Positions 45,401 to 60,400 are shown, counted from the first letter of the stretch. The stretch is 64,000 nt of DNA from Paroedura picta (GCF_049243985.1 NC_135381.1:15053345-15117344); one strand, 5' to 3'. The notes: generated from the letters alone by a model not told the origin. Numbers and translations are program-made.

Positions 45401-48400
45401 ACTTTGCATTTATAGGACGCTGTTCAAGGATTGGAAACACTTGGTATTTATAGGGCGCTGTTCAAGGGTTGGGAACCCTTTGCTTATATTGTTGCTACAC
45501 TCCTGGAAACACATTAGATGATTTGCCAGTGACCAGCCAAGTCCCTCTTGAGCTTTGTCCTCTAGTCCCTTGTTGCCAGCCTCCCTCTGGGGCCTGGAGA
45601 TCTCCTGCTATTCCAACTGACCTCTGCAGCAGAGAGATATTCCCCTGCAGAAAGTGACTGCTTCGGAGGGTGGATACGATGCCATAATGCCCTGTTGAGC
45701 TCTCGTCTCTCCCCAAACTCTACCCTCTCCAGGTTTCTCCTCCAAAATCTCCAGCTTTCCCTTCCCAGAGCTGGCAAACATTGTATAAGTTCCCGGGTTA
45801 CCAGTTCTGGGCTGGGAATTTTGGCGTGTGTGTGTGTCAAGCCCAGGGAGGACAGAGTTAGGAGCAGGGAGGGAATCTCATCTCAGCAAGACATAATGCA
45901 ATAGACTCCACCTTCCTAAACAGCCATTTTCTGCAGGGGATATTATCTTGGCCTTCCAGAAATAAATTGTCATATTGGGGGTAGGGGGTGGGGTGTCTCC
46001 CAGTGCTACCTGGAGCTTGGCAATCCTAGTAAGTGACTATAGTTTCTCTACAAAATCCTACATTGGTGGACTACAATTCCCATGAGCCCCTGCCAGCAAA
46101 CGCTGGGACCATATGGCAGAAGCTAGCAGAAGGGAGACCCCGCTGTGCACTAGCCTGTAGGTCTGTGTTGGGGGGGGGTCACCTGCACTGGATCCAGTTT
46201 CTCATTGTCCCTTTCCTGCTGTTCCCTCTCCTAGCATCACTGTGGTAACCTGGAACGTTGGCACAGCCATGCCCCCCAGCGACGTGACCTCCCTCCTGCA
46301 CCTCAACACAGGGGATTCCAACGACACCGACATGATCGCCATTGGGTAAGGAAAACGGCTGGGTGGGCTGGGGCTGTTCCTCTGGAGGGAGGGACGGGGG
46401 ACCCCTGTCCAGGGCAATGTTGACAGTTCTGTGGATAGGAAATGTGCTCAAAACGGATGAGAGGCTTGGAGATAAGGTCACCTCTCCCCATAGTCTTTTA
46501 AGGTCAAATAGCAAACTCAGCCCCCATTTGGATAAAGGCCACAGGGGAATAGCAGAGTGATTTCTTCCCCCGTGCAGACAGTTTTGCAGATTGAAACCAG
46601 GGTATCTGCGTGTTTATCCGTCTCTTGCTCTCTAGTGGTTTAAAGACGGATAAACTTTTCCCTACTTCTAAAGGGCTGTTCCCAGTGGGGGTGGGGTTTA
46701 GGTTAGCAAAGCCATGCTGCTGCAATTTGACTGTAAAAGGATGGTTTTCTCCTTCGTGCCTGTATGGCCTTAAGAGTGTCCTTCCCAGACTGCGGGCAGG
46801 TCAAACCAGCATACCTGCATGGGAGAGGAACTGAGTTGTGCCTTGGAACAGAGAATCCTAGAGTAGGAAGATCCCATGCAGGCCATCTAGTCCGCCCCCT
46901 GCTCAGTGTAGGATCAGCCTAAAGCATCTTTCCAGCTGCTGCTTGAAGGCCACTGCATTAGATGCTTCCATGATTTTGTGGCTGTACAAGCAGCTAGGTC
47001 CCATGCAGTACCAATCCTTTCTCTGTGCATTTTATTATTTACTTTATTTATCTCTACGGTTGCCATGTCCCCTTATGGGCAGCAGTGGGGGATGGGGTTA
47101 GGGTTGCCAGATCCATGTTGGGAGTCCCTGGAGATTTGGGGAGGGAGTGTAGGGAGGACAGGGACTGCTGTGGGGCCAATTGCCACGGAGTTCACATTCC
47201 AAAGCATTCCTTTTCTCCAGCAGAACTGATCTCTATAGCCTGCAGATGAGGCGTAATTATGGAGGATCCCCAGGTCCCCCCGCATATGACGCAGTGGGAT
47301 TTGTGTTGGGCTGCCACTAAGAAAGTAAAGTTCCGATGGAGCCTGCTTTTATCTTCAAGTAAAGAAATATGAGTCCTTTTTGAGGATATGAAAACAGCAT
47401 TCTACTCTAACGGGCTGGGCTAGGATGGACAGAGACGCACAAGGCATGTCCTACCCTCATGGTTCCAGGATACAGAAAGACAGAAGGTGTTAGTCCACGG
47501 CTTCTCAAGAGATTCCATGAGAACCTCCCAGGGGTCCACAGCCTTTCCCAGAAATTCGGGGGATGTGGTTAGGCAGGAGCGCTGAACAGGGTAGAGGCAG
47601 GCTGCCAGCTCTGAGTGAAAGATGCCTGGAGATTTGGGGAGGGGACAGACCTCAGTGGGATCTCAGCCAGTAGATGATCCCTTAAGGCACTGTTTATGTA
47701 GGTGTCCCATCTCCCCCGGCCTGCTGATTCACTTCTTTGCTAGACATTTTCTTTTCTTTTGAAAGCATACCATGGGAGCCTCTTCATCCCCAAAGATCAA
47801 TTGCTGCTTTTTGCCCAAATGGTGCCATGGGAGCATAAATGCTCTGGCTTCTTGTTTTGCTGGAACAAATCCCTTCCTTCAGTTTCACTTGATGGTGCTG
47901 CAAATTCCAGTCAGTTCAGCTTACAAGCCTTCCTGGGTGTCGGGGGGAAAGACAGCTCCCTCCACAGGGTATTTTGTGGAGACAGGAAGATGCAAACAGG
48001 TTGAGGTAATGGAAACAACTGCATTATGGAAGAGAAGGCAGGAGACTGGCAAACAAAGTGCGTACGGGGGGAGACAGTCTGGAGAGAGAGAATCTTCTTT
48101 GTGAATTTTAATATTGAATATCCTCTAAATAGTCTCCAGATGCTTGACTGCTTGTGGCATATTCACAGAACGTTTACCACAAAACGCCAGTCTCCCTGCA
48201 AATCTAAGACTTAAAACCAATGGGATTTAGAAATTTAAAAAACGTTAAGTGAAAAAAAATGGCATTATTTTAAAGCAGAGAAACTCAGAGCCTAAGCAGG
48301 TTAGATATATCACTGCTCTATGCTCAGGTTCCTGAAAGGTACTGCCAAATTCAGTGGATAGCCATGTGGGTTTGAAGCAGCACAACAAAATTTGAGTCCA

Positions 48401-51400
48401 ATGGCACCTTTAAGACCAACAAATATTATTTAAGGAAGTGTGTGTGCACATGAAAGCTCATACCTTAAATAAATCTTTGTTGGTCCTAAAGGTGCCATTG
48501 GACTCAAATTTAGTTGTGCCAAATGCAGCATGGCACACAGAAGGACTGTTGCCAAGGTAGGGTCGTCAGGTCTTTCCTGGTGACCAGCAGGAGATTGGAA
48601 GAGACTTTCCAGAAGAAAGAGAGAGGCTCAGGCCACATCACCAGCATTGCACCAGAAATGCTGTTGTCATGCCAGCGTTTTCTAGCTGATGCTCTGATAC
48701 TTGGGCAAAAACTCTTATGGTAAAACCGTCCTCTACCATAGTCTTTTCGCACAAATACTATAATGTTGCCCAAAAGCTACTGCCATGATGACATCATTTC
48801 CTGTGCAATGCCAGTAACATGACTATTTTCCATAGCTAAGTCCCCCTGTCAGCCAGCTGATTGGCGGCTGGGGGGTAGAGCCTGTCAGCGGAGGACCCCT
48901 GCCTTCACTGCAGGGGGTCAGGCAACCTTATGCCAAGGACCTCAGAGTGCTGATGAAGGAAGAGAAGAGTCTCTTTCAGTCCCTTGTGTAGAGGATGCTT
49001 TATCTGCATTTCTTCACACTATGGATTTGAAACACACAAATTATACGTACAAATTTCAAAACACAATTGTGTCTCCCTCTGGGTTACATGGCAGTGGGGT
49101 GAGCTGACTGTCACTGTCTCAGTCATGGGAAATCCCTCTGGGGTTACTGCTTTCGCAGGTCCATGACACTTTTCTTTTTCTGTCCAAGGTCCCATCTATC
49201 CACGTTGTTCTTTTGTTCTTGTTCTTCTTCCCCCTCAGATCTTTTTCTTCACCTTCTCCTTATGCCACCAGCTGCCTTTTTGCTCAGTTGCTCTGGCTCT
49301 GACACGATATTTATGCCCTTCTGCTCACTTGCTTCCCATAGCTGAATGCCTTCACGCTACACTAGATGCAGGAGGAGGAAAAGGCACCTCTAAGTGCTGT
49401 GCAGAAGGGGAAATTTCAGAAGACTGCCTTTTCATTGCTATGGGACAAACTGCCCCCCTCCCCCCAATCCCTGCACTCTGCACCTGAATGACAGGTATAG
49501 GAGCAGGCTTAGTCAGCTGTTTCTGGTCACCCTCACTGACCTAAAGGTCCCTGGAGGCTCTCGGCTTTGCCAGCTTTTTAAATTGACTCTGCTGCTGTGT
49601 GTTGAACTGCAGCGGAACCTGAAGAAATTTACAACGGGGTATTTAGGGTCAGGTGACTGGGGCTTATGTCCTGGGCACCATATTTGATGGGGACACACTA
49701 GGCTCTATCAAGTCCTCATGGGTGATGGGAGCTGTACACCCTGCCCAGCCCATGCCCAATGGCACCCTTCCCGGCTTGGCAGCATGTATGCTGGCCACAA
49801 ATGGTGTGGCCCCCTGATGCCAGGGACCTGAAGATGGGTGTTGGCAACTGCTTGAGTTGGATGGAGTGATGCCTGATAGCTGCCTGACATGAACCCTCCA
49901 TGGCCTTACCTCTGGCACAAGTGTCCATGTGGGTTGCTCCTCCCCATTGGCCGCCAGTCACCTGCCCCACCTTCCTGATGGAGAAGCAAGCCAAGGGACT
50001 CATGGCAAGAGGCAGCTGGCCTCTCTGCTATTGGGCTTCTCTGCTGCTGCCCCTCAGTGGGGTAGTGGGATGTCGGGCACAGGGTGGGGGCTCGTTCACC
50101 GGCGGGAGTTTCTCTGTGGAGGCCCCATCCCCAGCTTCTGCAGCACCAAGCCCTGCCCACCACTTTCCCCAGGTGCAAAATGGATTTTTGCAGAAGGGGT
50201 TTGTATCCATTCTAAAACCTGCCAGATTCTGGTGTTCTCCACATGGGACAAAAATGCCAAAGGTACCCCCAAGATTCCTTGTCTCATGTTAGGTCTTCAG
50301 TGAAATCTCAGATATATTTCAATCAAATAGCTCATTAATGAACATCAGTTTGCTTTGTGCACAGACATTCCCCTAGGGTACCCTTTGTATTTTGTCTTCT
50401 GTCTGTGCAGCCCCCTTTCTTCCTTTTCTTGTCTTTTGTTTTCCACCTGGGGACAGGCTTCTGTCATTTCTCTGTTGCTGCTCCAGCTATGAATACAGTG
50501 CAGCAGGGAAAGGGCTTCCACAGAGTAGGTTTCTCCAGTAGTTTTAAGGAGGGGTCATGGCTCAGTAGTAGAGTACCTGCTTGACATGCCGGAGGTCCCA
50601 GGTTCAATCCTTGGCATCCCTAGTTAAGTGGATCAGGCAGTGGGTGAAGGGAAAGACTTCTGCCTGGGACCCTGGAGAGCTATTGAGAGTCAGAGGACAT
50701 TGGTGTGATTCCTTATAAAATGGCTTCATGTTCCTTTTTAATTCAGTAGCATTATATCAGTATACCACTGCGTCAGGTTCTCTGGATCCCTAGATTTCAT
50801 TTTTTTTAAAATCCCTACCCCACTTCATTTTCTTTCCAGCCATATATCTCTGCAAGGAAACGAGTTAGAGACTTATGGGGTTTTTAAAAACGAAAGCTAG
50901 GCATTCCAAGAACCCGGTATGTATCTGGGGGGAGAAACTTCCAGGCAGGCTAGCATGATGGCTTTGTTACGGACTAAATACCAGGGGAAACATTTCTGAA
51001 TTAGCAGCACTCTGAAGCCCCGACTCCTGTTCTTGCCCACAGCATCCATCACAGGGGTGTGTAATCCAGTGGCTCCTATTTCCTGCTTCTCTGATAGCTG
51101 TTCCTGGCAAATTGCTCTCCCAGGATAGTCTTTTAGGGAGGCCTTTTGAAAGAAAAGCATTCAGGTGATTTACTTGCATTGCCATCCGGCACTCAACACC
51201 CCCCCCTGCCCTCTTTTCAGAGGGAGGAACGGCTGCATCTTCATATCTGTAATGTACATGCATGAAAATCCAGCTCGTAACCACTGGCGCCCCGGGCAGG
51301 AAAGCTTCTCACCCAAGGGATCTTGTGTTGAGCCATTTTAAATGTATCAAGGGGCCACTACCTCTCTAATATACCTGCAGCCAGCAGAAGGGAAACCTTC

Positions 51401-54400
51401 TGCTTTTAAGCTGGGGTTGGGCAAACCGTTGTGGAATAATCAAGTGCAAGAGAATGGGAGAAGGGCATCCTCAAGCAGCGGAGTGAGCATCAGGGTGCCA
51501 CAAGGATACTTGCCTTCCCTTTTGGTCTGCATGGGGCGTGTGGGAGCGGACAGTGAGCTTTCCGGATCCTGAGCGGCTGGTGATTCTGAGCTTGTTTGCA
51601 GGCTGCAGGAGGTCAACTCCATGATCAACAAGAGACTGAAGGATGCCCTCTTCACCGACCAGTGGAGCGAACTGTTCATGGAAGTGCTGAGCCCGTTTAA
51701 TTTTGTCCTGGTAAGCACGGAGCGGGATCTGGCAGACAATGGTGGAAAACGACAATAGTGCTTTAAGAAATATAGAGAAATAATCATGTTTAGGACGGTC
51801 AGCATTCAAAGCCCTTCCTGAACACCATTGCTGGCGTCCTTAACAAGACCCTGGAAGGAGAGGTGTAGTAGAGTGGTTGTCCCAAAATGGCCATTTGGGG
51901 GCTGAGAGGTAGTGACTTGCCCAAGGCCGCCTGGGAGAGGCCCCTAGTCCATCTCTCAGCCATAACCTCCTTAGCCAGGGGCCTTTCCCATTCTCTCCAC
52001 AGCTATGCTAGAGGCCATTCTAAAAAGGGAAACCATCAGTTGACCAGTTTGAGCTGGCTCTTTTCATGTAGCCATGAAAACATTGGCTGTAGACCAGGGG
52101 TAGTCAACCTGTGGCCCTCCAGATGTCCATGGACTACAATTCCCATGAGCCCCTGCCAACATTTTCTGGCAGAGTCTCATGGGGATTGTAGTCCATGGAC
52201 ATCTGGAGGGCCACAGGTTGACTACCCCTGGTGTAGACCACTGGTCCATCTAGTTCAGCATCCTGTTTCACACCGCAGGTAACTAGTTGCCCCGGAGGGC
52301 GAACAGGGCATAAAGGTGATGTCCTAGGGTTTTGGACACCCTAGATTCTCAAATACTTTGGCCACCTCATGAGAAGGAAGGACTCCCTGGAGAAGAGCCT
52401 AATGCTGGGAGTGATCGAGGGCAAAAGAAGAAGGGGACGACAGAGAATGAGGTGGCTGGATGGAGTCCCTGAAGCAGTCAGTGTGAGCTTAAATGGACTC
52501 CGGGGAATGGGAGAGGACAGGAAGGCCTGGAAGATCATTGTCCATGCGGTCGTGATGGGTCGGACACGACTTCGCAACTAACAACAAAAACAAGATTCTC
52601 AGGGGTGTACATATACTCCTGTGCATTCAGCAGCTCTGGCCTAGAGGCACTGATGGTCCTATGGGTTTCTGGGATGCAGGAGTTGACTAAGGAGGTGCCA
52701 TTGGGAATTGTGACATGTGGGACCTTCATTTTGGCTTCTCTCTCCCCTTATGGATTTGAGGAAAGATTCAAGGGAGTTGAGACCGTAGCTGACGGTAGCC
52801 CTGGAGAAATGAGAAGTGTTTGAGATGTTTGTGCACTGGAATTTGGCAGGTGACTTGGGTGAACCCAGCCCAGCTCTTACTGATAACATCACAGCTGTCG
52901 CCATAGCTACGCCATGGCGAGTGAATGTCAGGGCATTCAAGGGCATTGGGGAAGGATAGGAATGGCTGTAGGTTCTCAAGACCGATGTAGGATAACCTCT
53001 CCATGGGGTTTTGGGGAGTGGAGAAATAACTGGGTGTGTTTGGTTGGGCAGCCAAATTCCAGTGTATACCCATCGAAGCCTTCCAGAGCTTGCACCTTCT
53101 ACTTTGGCATAATCTGGGATTCACCCATCCTTGAGTGATGTTTATTAATGCCTGGAGTTGTTGCAGTGGGAAATATGCGTATTTACGCACACACAAGCTC
53201 ACACACAATAGAATCATAGCATCAGAGTGGGGAGGGACCTCCAGGGTCATGTAGTCCAACCCTCTGCAGAATGCAGGAAATTCACAACTCCCTGCCCACT
53301 CACAGAGACCCCAATTCCATGCCCAGGTGATGCCGTCCCCCCAAAACCAGAATCCCTGGCCACTCTGGCCTGGAAGAAATTTGCCTCCTGATCCCCAAGT
53401 GGTGATCGGCATTTCAGTGGGCATGCAGGAAAGGGCACAAGAGCCAAGCAGTGACACAATCCCTTCTGCCCGCCCACCCACCCCCTTGCACACAATTATA
53501 AAATTATTTCAATCAAATGATGCATAACAATAATAAAATAATGTACAGTTTACTCCAGACCACCTAGGCAGAAGCACCTGTCGGCAGTGAGGCCACTCAC
53601 CTGGCTGAGGGGGCTCCCCCACCCTTTCCCCCACTGCGATTGGCTACTGCATGCCATTTTGCAAGACCCCTCTTCAGGGCCCAGAGCAAAAGTTGTGGCC
53701 CTGGGTCCTTGCTTACCTCCTCCATGGGAACACTCACAACCTCATGCAAGGTCAACATGGTGTAGTGGTTAAGAGCGGTAGCTTCTAATCGGGCAAGGCA
53801 GGCTTGATTCTCCACTCCTCCACCTGCAGCCAGCTGAGTGACCTTGGGCTAGTCACAGTCCTGATAGATCTGTTCTCACAGAGAATTCCTGTCAGAGCTC
53901 TCTCAGCCCCATCTACCTCACAGGGTGTCTGTGGTGGGGAGAGGAAGGAAAGGCGATGCTAAGCCACTTTGAGACTCCTTCAGGCAGTGAAGAGCGGGGT
54001 ATAAAAACCAACTCTTCTCCCACCAGGGTGAAATCCTGCCTGAGTGTTCCAGCAGTAGAAAGTAGAGAGAAACTGCCTTTCCCTCATCCCAGGGACAGTG
54101 TGAGGGGGAAGACACTTCTCACATAGAATTTTCAGAGGGGTCACCAAACTACAGTCCCCCTTGATTCCGGGGGAAGCAGAAGCCAGAATACTCAGAGCTG
54201 TTATAATAAGTTTGCTGCGTAGATCAAGCCAGTAGTTTGCCTCAGGCCAGGCATCTGCCTCACGTGAGGGCTGAACAGACCATTAGCAGACTCTGAAGAT
54301 CAGAGCAGCACGGGTGGAGGGGGGGCGGGAGGGCGGAGAAGGAAGTGATAGAGATCTGAGCCAGAGCTTTAAGTCCTCATGACTTGAAATCCTCAAAAAG

Positions 54401-57400
54401 AGAGCCAGCTTGGTGTAGTGGTTAAGAGCAGCGACCTCTAATCTGGCGAGCCGGGTTTGATTCCCCTTTCCTTCACATGCAACCGGCTGGGTGACCTTGA
54501 GCTAGTCACAGTCCTGATAGAGCAGTTCTGACCGAGCAATGATATCAGGGCTCTCTTAGCCTCAGCTCCCTCACAGGGTGTCTTTTGTGGGGAGAGGAAA
54601 GGGAAGGCGAATGTAAGCCTCGCTGAAACTCCTGGGAGAGAAAAGTGACATATGAGAAATGACTCTTCTTCTTCAATCTACATCTTCTGACTTCTCGCTG
54701 TTCCAGGTGAGCACGGTGCGGATGCAAGGGGTCATCCTGATGGTCTTCGCCAAGTACTACCACCTGCCCTTTCTACAGGACATCCAGACGGACTGCACCA
54801 GGACAGGACTGGGTGGATACTGGGTGAGTGTGGCAGAGGGGCCAACACAGCTGTTGTCTGATCTCTGCCGTTCTTCTTTCCGGTTAGCCTGAGGGCACAG
54901 AAGAAATCAGAATGTGCAGACAACAGGACAAAGCGCTTTCCAAAACGGAGCAATGAAAAACCACCTCTGCTTCTCACTTGCCTTGAAAGCCCTTTGCTGG
55001 GGTTGCCTGAAACTGACTGTGACTCAATGGCACTTCACACACACACACATGCACGCATGCACGGACACATACACATGAATAAATTGCAGCTTTAAGTGGT
55101 GCCCCCATCCCACCAATAAACAGGACCCTAGCCACCCACCACCTCCTGCTAATTTTCACCACTGAATGGGGCAAGAAGTGTGATTCGTTCCTTCCTCCCC
55201 CGCTCTTGTCCTTGCACATTTGTTAATGCAGCCTCTTCCTTTCTTTCCGCGCAGGGCAACAAGGGTGGGGTGAGCGTGCGCCTCTCCATCTTTGGGCACA
55301 TGATCTGCTTCCTGAACTGCCACCTGCCGGCGCACATGGAGAAAGCGGAGCAGCGCAAGGAGGACTTCACTACCATCCTCAACTTGCAACAGTTCGAAGG
55401 GCCGTCGGCTAGCGGGATCCTCGACCATGAGTAAGCGCCCCCTTGCATCCCCCCGAACTTGACATTGGTGGGAAACGATCAGTTGGGTGAATCCCTTCCT
55501 TCCCCTCCAAAATGCTCCAGGGCTGAAGGTTCACTGAACGTGAGTCAGTCTTTTGGGTGAACCTTCACATGAAGTCCTTCGAGTGTGCCTGGTGCTGAGG
55601 ACAACAAGGGATGGCACATGCTGAGGCCCACATGTCATCAGTAAGCTCCCTGCATTCTGCAGGGGGTTGGACTAGATGACTGTGAAGGTCCCTTCCAAAT
55701 CTATGATTCTGTGATTCTATTCCTGTCTCAATGGCAGTCTCCAAGGCTACGTTTCATTTTTAAAAAATGCTAAGGGAAAGAAGTGCAGGCTGTCAACTTT
55801 TGCACCAAAACAATGCTTCATTCTGGCCTTATTATTGGTGACCCTCCTGGAGGGGGGGTGGAAACGAGCACCTTGTGTGCCTAAGCATGTGGTCTGACCC
55901 TGAGCTTTGGGTCTTTCTTCATGTTTACTGGAGATCTGCATCCGTTCTGCAAAAATTAATTTGTTTCTGGGCCTAAAAGTGACAGTGGAGCAACAGAAGC
56001 TGTATATTCACTTTTTTTTCTTTTTTGCTTTGATGAGAATGTTTTTCCAGTCATCCCGCATGGATTTCATAACAAGCAAGCTGTCAGTCGCCCGGCAGCA
56101 GAATCCCTGAGCGAATTAGATTTCGCCACATCTTTTCTTTTTGTTTTTGCTCCTGCAAAAACCTTTGCTTTCAGACATTTAAAATACAGGCGTGTGGGGA
56201 AGGGCAATCTGCCCGCCTCCCCGCCTGCCGTACGTCTGCTTTGTCATCTGCTCCGCGCATGTGCCTTTTTGCACACATGCAGTGGCCCTTGAGGTCTGAG
56301 TCTCTTTTGCAGCTAGCGATACCCGCAGCTGCCGTGCCAGGCACCTGATCCACTCAGCGGCAGGCTGGGCGAGCACCAGGAGAGCTAGCAGCGCTGTGTT
56401 GACCTACATTGCCTCTGCGGGGATGGATCACTATTTCGAGCAGGGGTAGTCAAACTGCGGCCCTCCAGATGTCCATGGACTACAATTCCCACAAGCCCCT
56501 GCCATCATTCGCTGGCAGGGGGCTCCTGGGAATTGTAGTCCATGGACATCTGGAGGGCCGCAGTTTGACTACCCCTGAGTTCGAGTGCAGCGTTCCCCCA
56601 ACCCATGCACAAAACCAGAGTTCATAAACCAGAGGTGTGGATGTTTCCTCAAGCTTCTCCTCGTGCCATCTGGCTCTTCTGCCTTTAGAGCTGTTGGCAC
56701 CAGCAGGAGCATGCCCACCCCATAGGGTTGCTAACGTCCAGGTGGGCCCTGGAGATCTCTAGCATCACGACAGTTGTCCAGACGACAGGGATCAGCTCCC
56801 CTAGAGAAAATCAGAGAGATGAAAAATCAAGCTGATGGTGGCAATGGTGCAACATCTTCTTTATTGGTGGAATTCCATGCACAAAGCTGGAATGAGCCCC
56901 GGTAAAAAAACTGTTTCTTTTCGACATGAAGGATATTGAAATTAGGATATTGAAAACAATCAGTATATGCACTATGTTGAGTACATTGTAGATATACTGT
57001 GAGAAGTAAAATAAGACAGCTTGTAAGGTAAGCATGGCTGTGGTTTGACGAATTTACGTTCTTTATTACACAGGATTTATAACAAACTATGGGCCAAGCC
57101 CATTGCATTCAGGAATACAACGAGCGCTAGATTGGGGTGGTGGTGGAACACTGCGGATGGCCTCTCCCTCCCACCAGGAACTGTTAAGGCTGCAGGCAGC
57201 TGTTAGGGAACTCACCTGCAGGGGCAGCTCTCACACGGCTGGAATCTGCAGCCTCTGAGCCTTGGAGGGAAGTGAGAGGAGGGGTGGTCAGGGGTGCGGG
57301 GTGGAAGGCGATTGGCTGGCTGCTGGATGGACAGGCAAGCCAGTTGGAGGAGGAGGCACTCAGAGACAGCCGCCCTGAGTGGGTGTTAAGCACTGAGTGA

Positions 57401-60400
57401 CACTTAAGCCATGAGACACACTCCTCCTCCAAGACCTTACCAGAAATATTAAGTGGAACAGCTAAGTAACTTTCTTATACATTTACGCTTCAGAGCTACT
57501 GACATAGGTAGATGTCAAAAGTGAGCAGTTTTTTTTAACCGGGGCTTGTTTTGACTTTGTGCTTGCTATTCCACCATTGAAGAAGAACACATTGCATCAC
57601 TGGCATCGTCAGCTTGACTTTCCTTCTCTCTGGCTATTCAATGGCTGACGGGTCTGTCTTTTGGCCCCTTGGAGAAAGTGGTTGCTTTGGAGGGTGGATT
57701 CTATGGTGCACTGTACCATGTTAAGGTAGCTAGCTTCTGCAGGCTCCAATCCCCAAATCTCTAGAAATGCTTCTTCCTTGTCTTCCAGATTAGGAAAAAT
57801 GGCTTATCTACACACTTGCTGCATTGATGGACCTCTTTAGGAATAGAAGCCATACTCTGAATTTTCAGGGTCAGTGCCTAGGCAGAGATTATGGGATAAG
57901 CTTAAGACATCGTCTATGGACAAGGATCTCTTATTTTGGATTCAACAATTATATGATTGGCCGACAGCTCCAGTAAGCTGAACTCCCACAATTTCACAGG
58001 GCCTGATGAATGGAGCTCCTCCACTAGGCATTTGCCTGAGACCAACCAAACCCAAATAACATCCACAGGTCCCCCTCAGACATCTCCTCCATGGCCTGAA
58101 CCAGTCTGACCTCTCTGGGGGCCTTAGCCAAGTTATCATTCCTGTTATATTGTTGTTGTTTAAGATCACTGAAATTGTGTTATTCAGAACTACTGTTAGT
58201 TGTATTTGACTATGTTATATGTTAGGCCATTCCATGTATCCCCCCATGATGTTATCTTTAAACCGGCCTGAGCCACATAAAAATCTAATAAAATAGTCCA
58301 TCTGTGGAACAGACTAGCACTATTGTATTGAACAAAGGAATGAAGCAAGAATGTATCCTCGTTCTTCTGTTATTTAATTTGTACATCAATGATCATCAGT
58401 TCCAGAGATGAATTCTATCTAGCTCATGTTAAGTTGCCATAACCTTTGTATGTGGATGATACAGCTCTTTTCTCAAGATCCGTGGTTGGCCTACATAAAT
58501 TTATAGCCCTCTTTTCAGAGCATTGCTCCAAAGAGGGCCTAATTATTAATGTTTCTAAGTCAAAGGCCCTTTTTAGTACAAAATGACGGATAAGGCAATA
58601 TAATTGGGCAGTAGCGAACCAGTCTGAATGAAATCATAGAATAGTAGAGTCGGAAGGGACCATACAGGCCATCGATGGGGCAAGTAGAACCATTTAAGTA
58701 TTTAGGGATAATATTTCAAGCAAATCTTTCTTGGAAGGTGCATTTGAACTCTTTTCTAAAAACAGCTATGAGTACTGAGAAAGCTATTTTGAGATTTTAT
58801 CATTCCTTTGTGGGGAACATCATGTTCCTGCAGAAGTTAAAGCATTTAATGCAAACTTTTCTGGGCAGTAGTTTGTATGCAGTAGTGGTTTAAAATTAGA
58901 GGGTAACAGATAATATTGATGGATTAAGATATTTACCTTGGCAACAGGAATAGCGTTGAGAAAAGAGATTGGGGAGATATCTTTTGAAGCAAAGGCTCGG
59001 TGGTGGGAGTTTACTCTGGAAATTAGGATATTGAAATCAAATTTAGAATCTGGTCTTCTTGGATTATGCTGGGTCATCATACAAATGATTGGGACAAATG
59101 CTTAGAATTTAAATCATTATATTCGGGCATTGGTGCCAGCTTGATGCAGTGGTTAGGAGTGCAGTCTTCTAATCTGGCGAGCTGGGTTTGATTCCCCGCT
59201 CCTCCACTACATGCAGCCCGCTGGGTGACCTTGGGCTCGCCACAGTACTGATAAAGCTATTCTGACCAAGCAGTAATATCAGGGCTCTCTCAGACTCACC
59301 CAGCTCACAGGGTGTCTGTTGTGGGGAGAGGAAAGGGAATGTGAATGTAAGCCGCTTTGAGACTCCTTCTGGTAGAGAAAAGCAGCATATAAGAATCCAC
59401 CTCTTCTTCCCCCTCATTATCAATGATATGATAGACTCTATGAACACTTGTGAATTGAGTCCGTCAGTTAAAAGGCATTTGAGGGATCTTGATTATAAGA
59501 GTGCACAGAGTATGTTAGTCCTTTTCAGGTGGTAGTCTTCACCCGACAAGAATGCCAAACTACCTGTTTGCATTTTCAAAAGTGCTGAAGGGCTGTTATG
59601 CTTGTGTGCTTGAGCACCTTGAGCTCAGCAGGGTTTTTAGGAAGATTTAATGGTATTCTAGACTCTGCAGATGTGGCACCAAGCTATCAATCAAATTATT
59701 TTGAATGCCCTGAGTTTTCAGATTTGAGAGCCAAATTAATTAGCTGTTTTAGCAAAGAATTATCACATGGCATCATGTGGGATTAATTGTGGGATATTAT
59801 GGCACAGTTTTCTAATTTGCCAGAATTTCTTTTGCCTTATATCTCCACAGTTATGATGGTTTTTCATTTAGTCTGAGGAAGCGTGCCTGCCCTCGAAAGC
59901 TCACACCTTGAATAAATCTTTGTTGGTCTTAAAGGTGCCTCTGGACTCTATTTTAATTTTTCTTTTGTTTAAGCTGGACCCCACTGTTTCAGAAGCTAAG
60001 TCTTCCCGGTTGCTAAGAAATAAAAATAAGCAAGCAACTCAGTTTTCGGCAGCTGTAATATAATCATGTCGTAACTTCCTTTCAGCGTGTGATGGCTTGC
60101 TGTTTTATTTTTTTTACTTTCGTGACAAAACCAGTAATCAAGAAAACCAATTTTCAGAGTTTTGAAGTCTTTTTGTATTTTAACAGCTGTAGCTCATTGT
60201 ATTGTTGATGTATAGAAGTATGGCCACTTAGAAAGTCTCTTGTTGGTCATTGAGTAGATGGACTTCTCTCTCTGTGCTGAAAGAGATATTAGAAGGCAGA
60301 AAAAATGGGGGAGAAAGGAGGGCAGGAGCTGTAGGAAGTAGAGAAGAAGTTGAATTTTATGTTGCTTCATTGGCTTCATCGAAATTCAAGTCCCTAGCCT

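Larger units (their letters stand above)
42558..46234 (+). other. INPP5J: INPP5J intron 2
   Basis: 3.7 kb with a duplicated-module SINE, a 5S-like SINE, a CR1 tail, a short tandem duplication and a partial MITE. 44.4-45.4 kb is unassigned. Confidence 0.7.
46346..51601 (+). other. INPP5J: INPP5J intron 3 (5.3 kb)
   Basis: Contains a CR1 fragment, an inverted pair of tail repeats and a tRNA SINE. 47.0-48.3 and 48.9-50.5 kb show nothing I can name. Confidence 0.7.
51711..54706 (+). other. INPP5J: INPP5J intron 4
   Basis: 3.0 kb with a MITE, a BovB end, a CR1 tail and two SINEs. 51.7-52.0 and 52.6-53.2 kb show nothing named. Confidence 0.7.

Noticed and set aside
49900-50303. Overlapping open frames in INPP5J intron 3
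   Set aside because: Several frames open on both strands in a GC-rich stretch; no domain or motif recognised.
52369-52581. Open frame with clear protein homology as a host gene
   Set aside because: It is the C-terminus of the BovB ORF2 protein with a target duplication, so a LINE fragment.
54400-54470. Possible tRNA gene (A and B boxes present)
   Set aside because: The same head heads many SINE copies and has no cloverleaf acceptor stem that I can pair.
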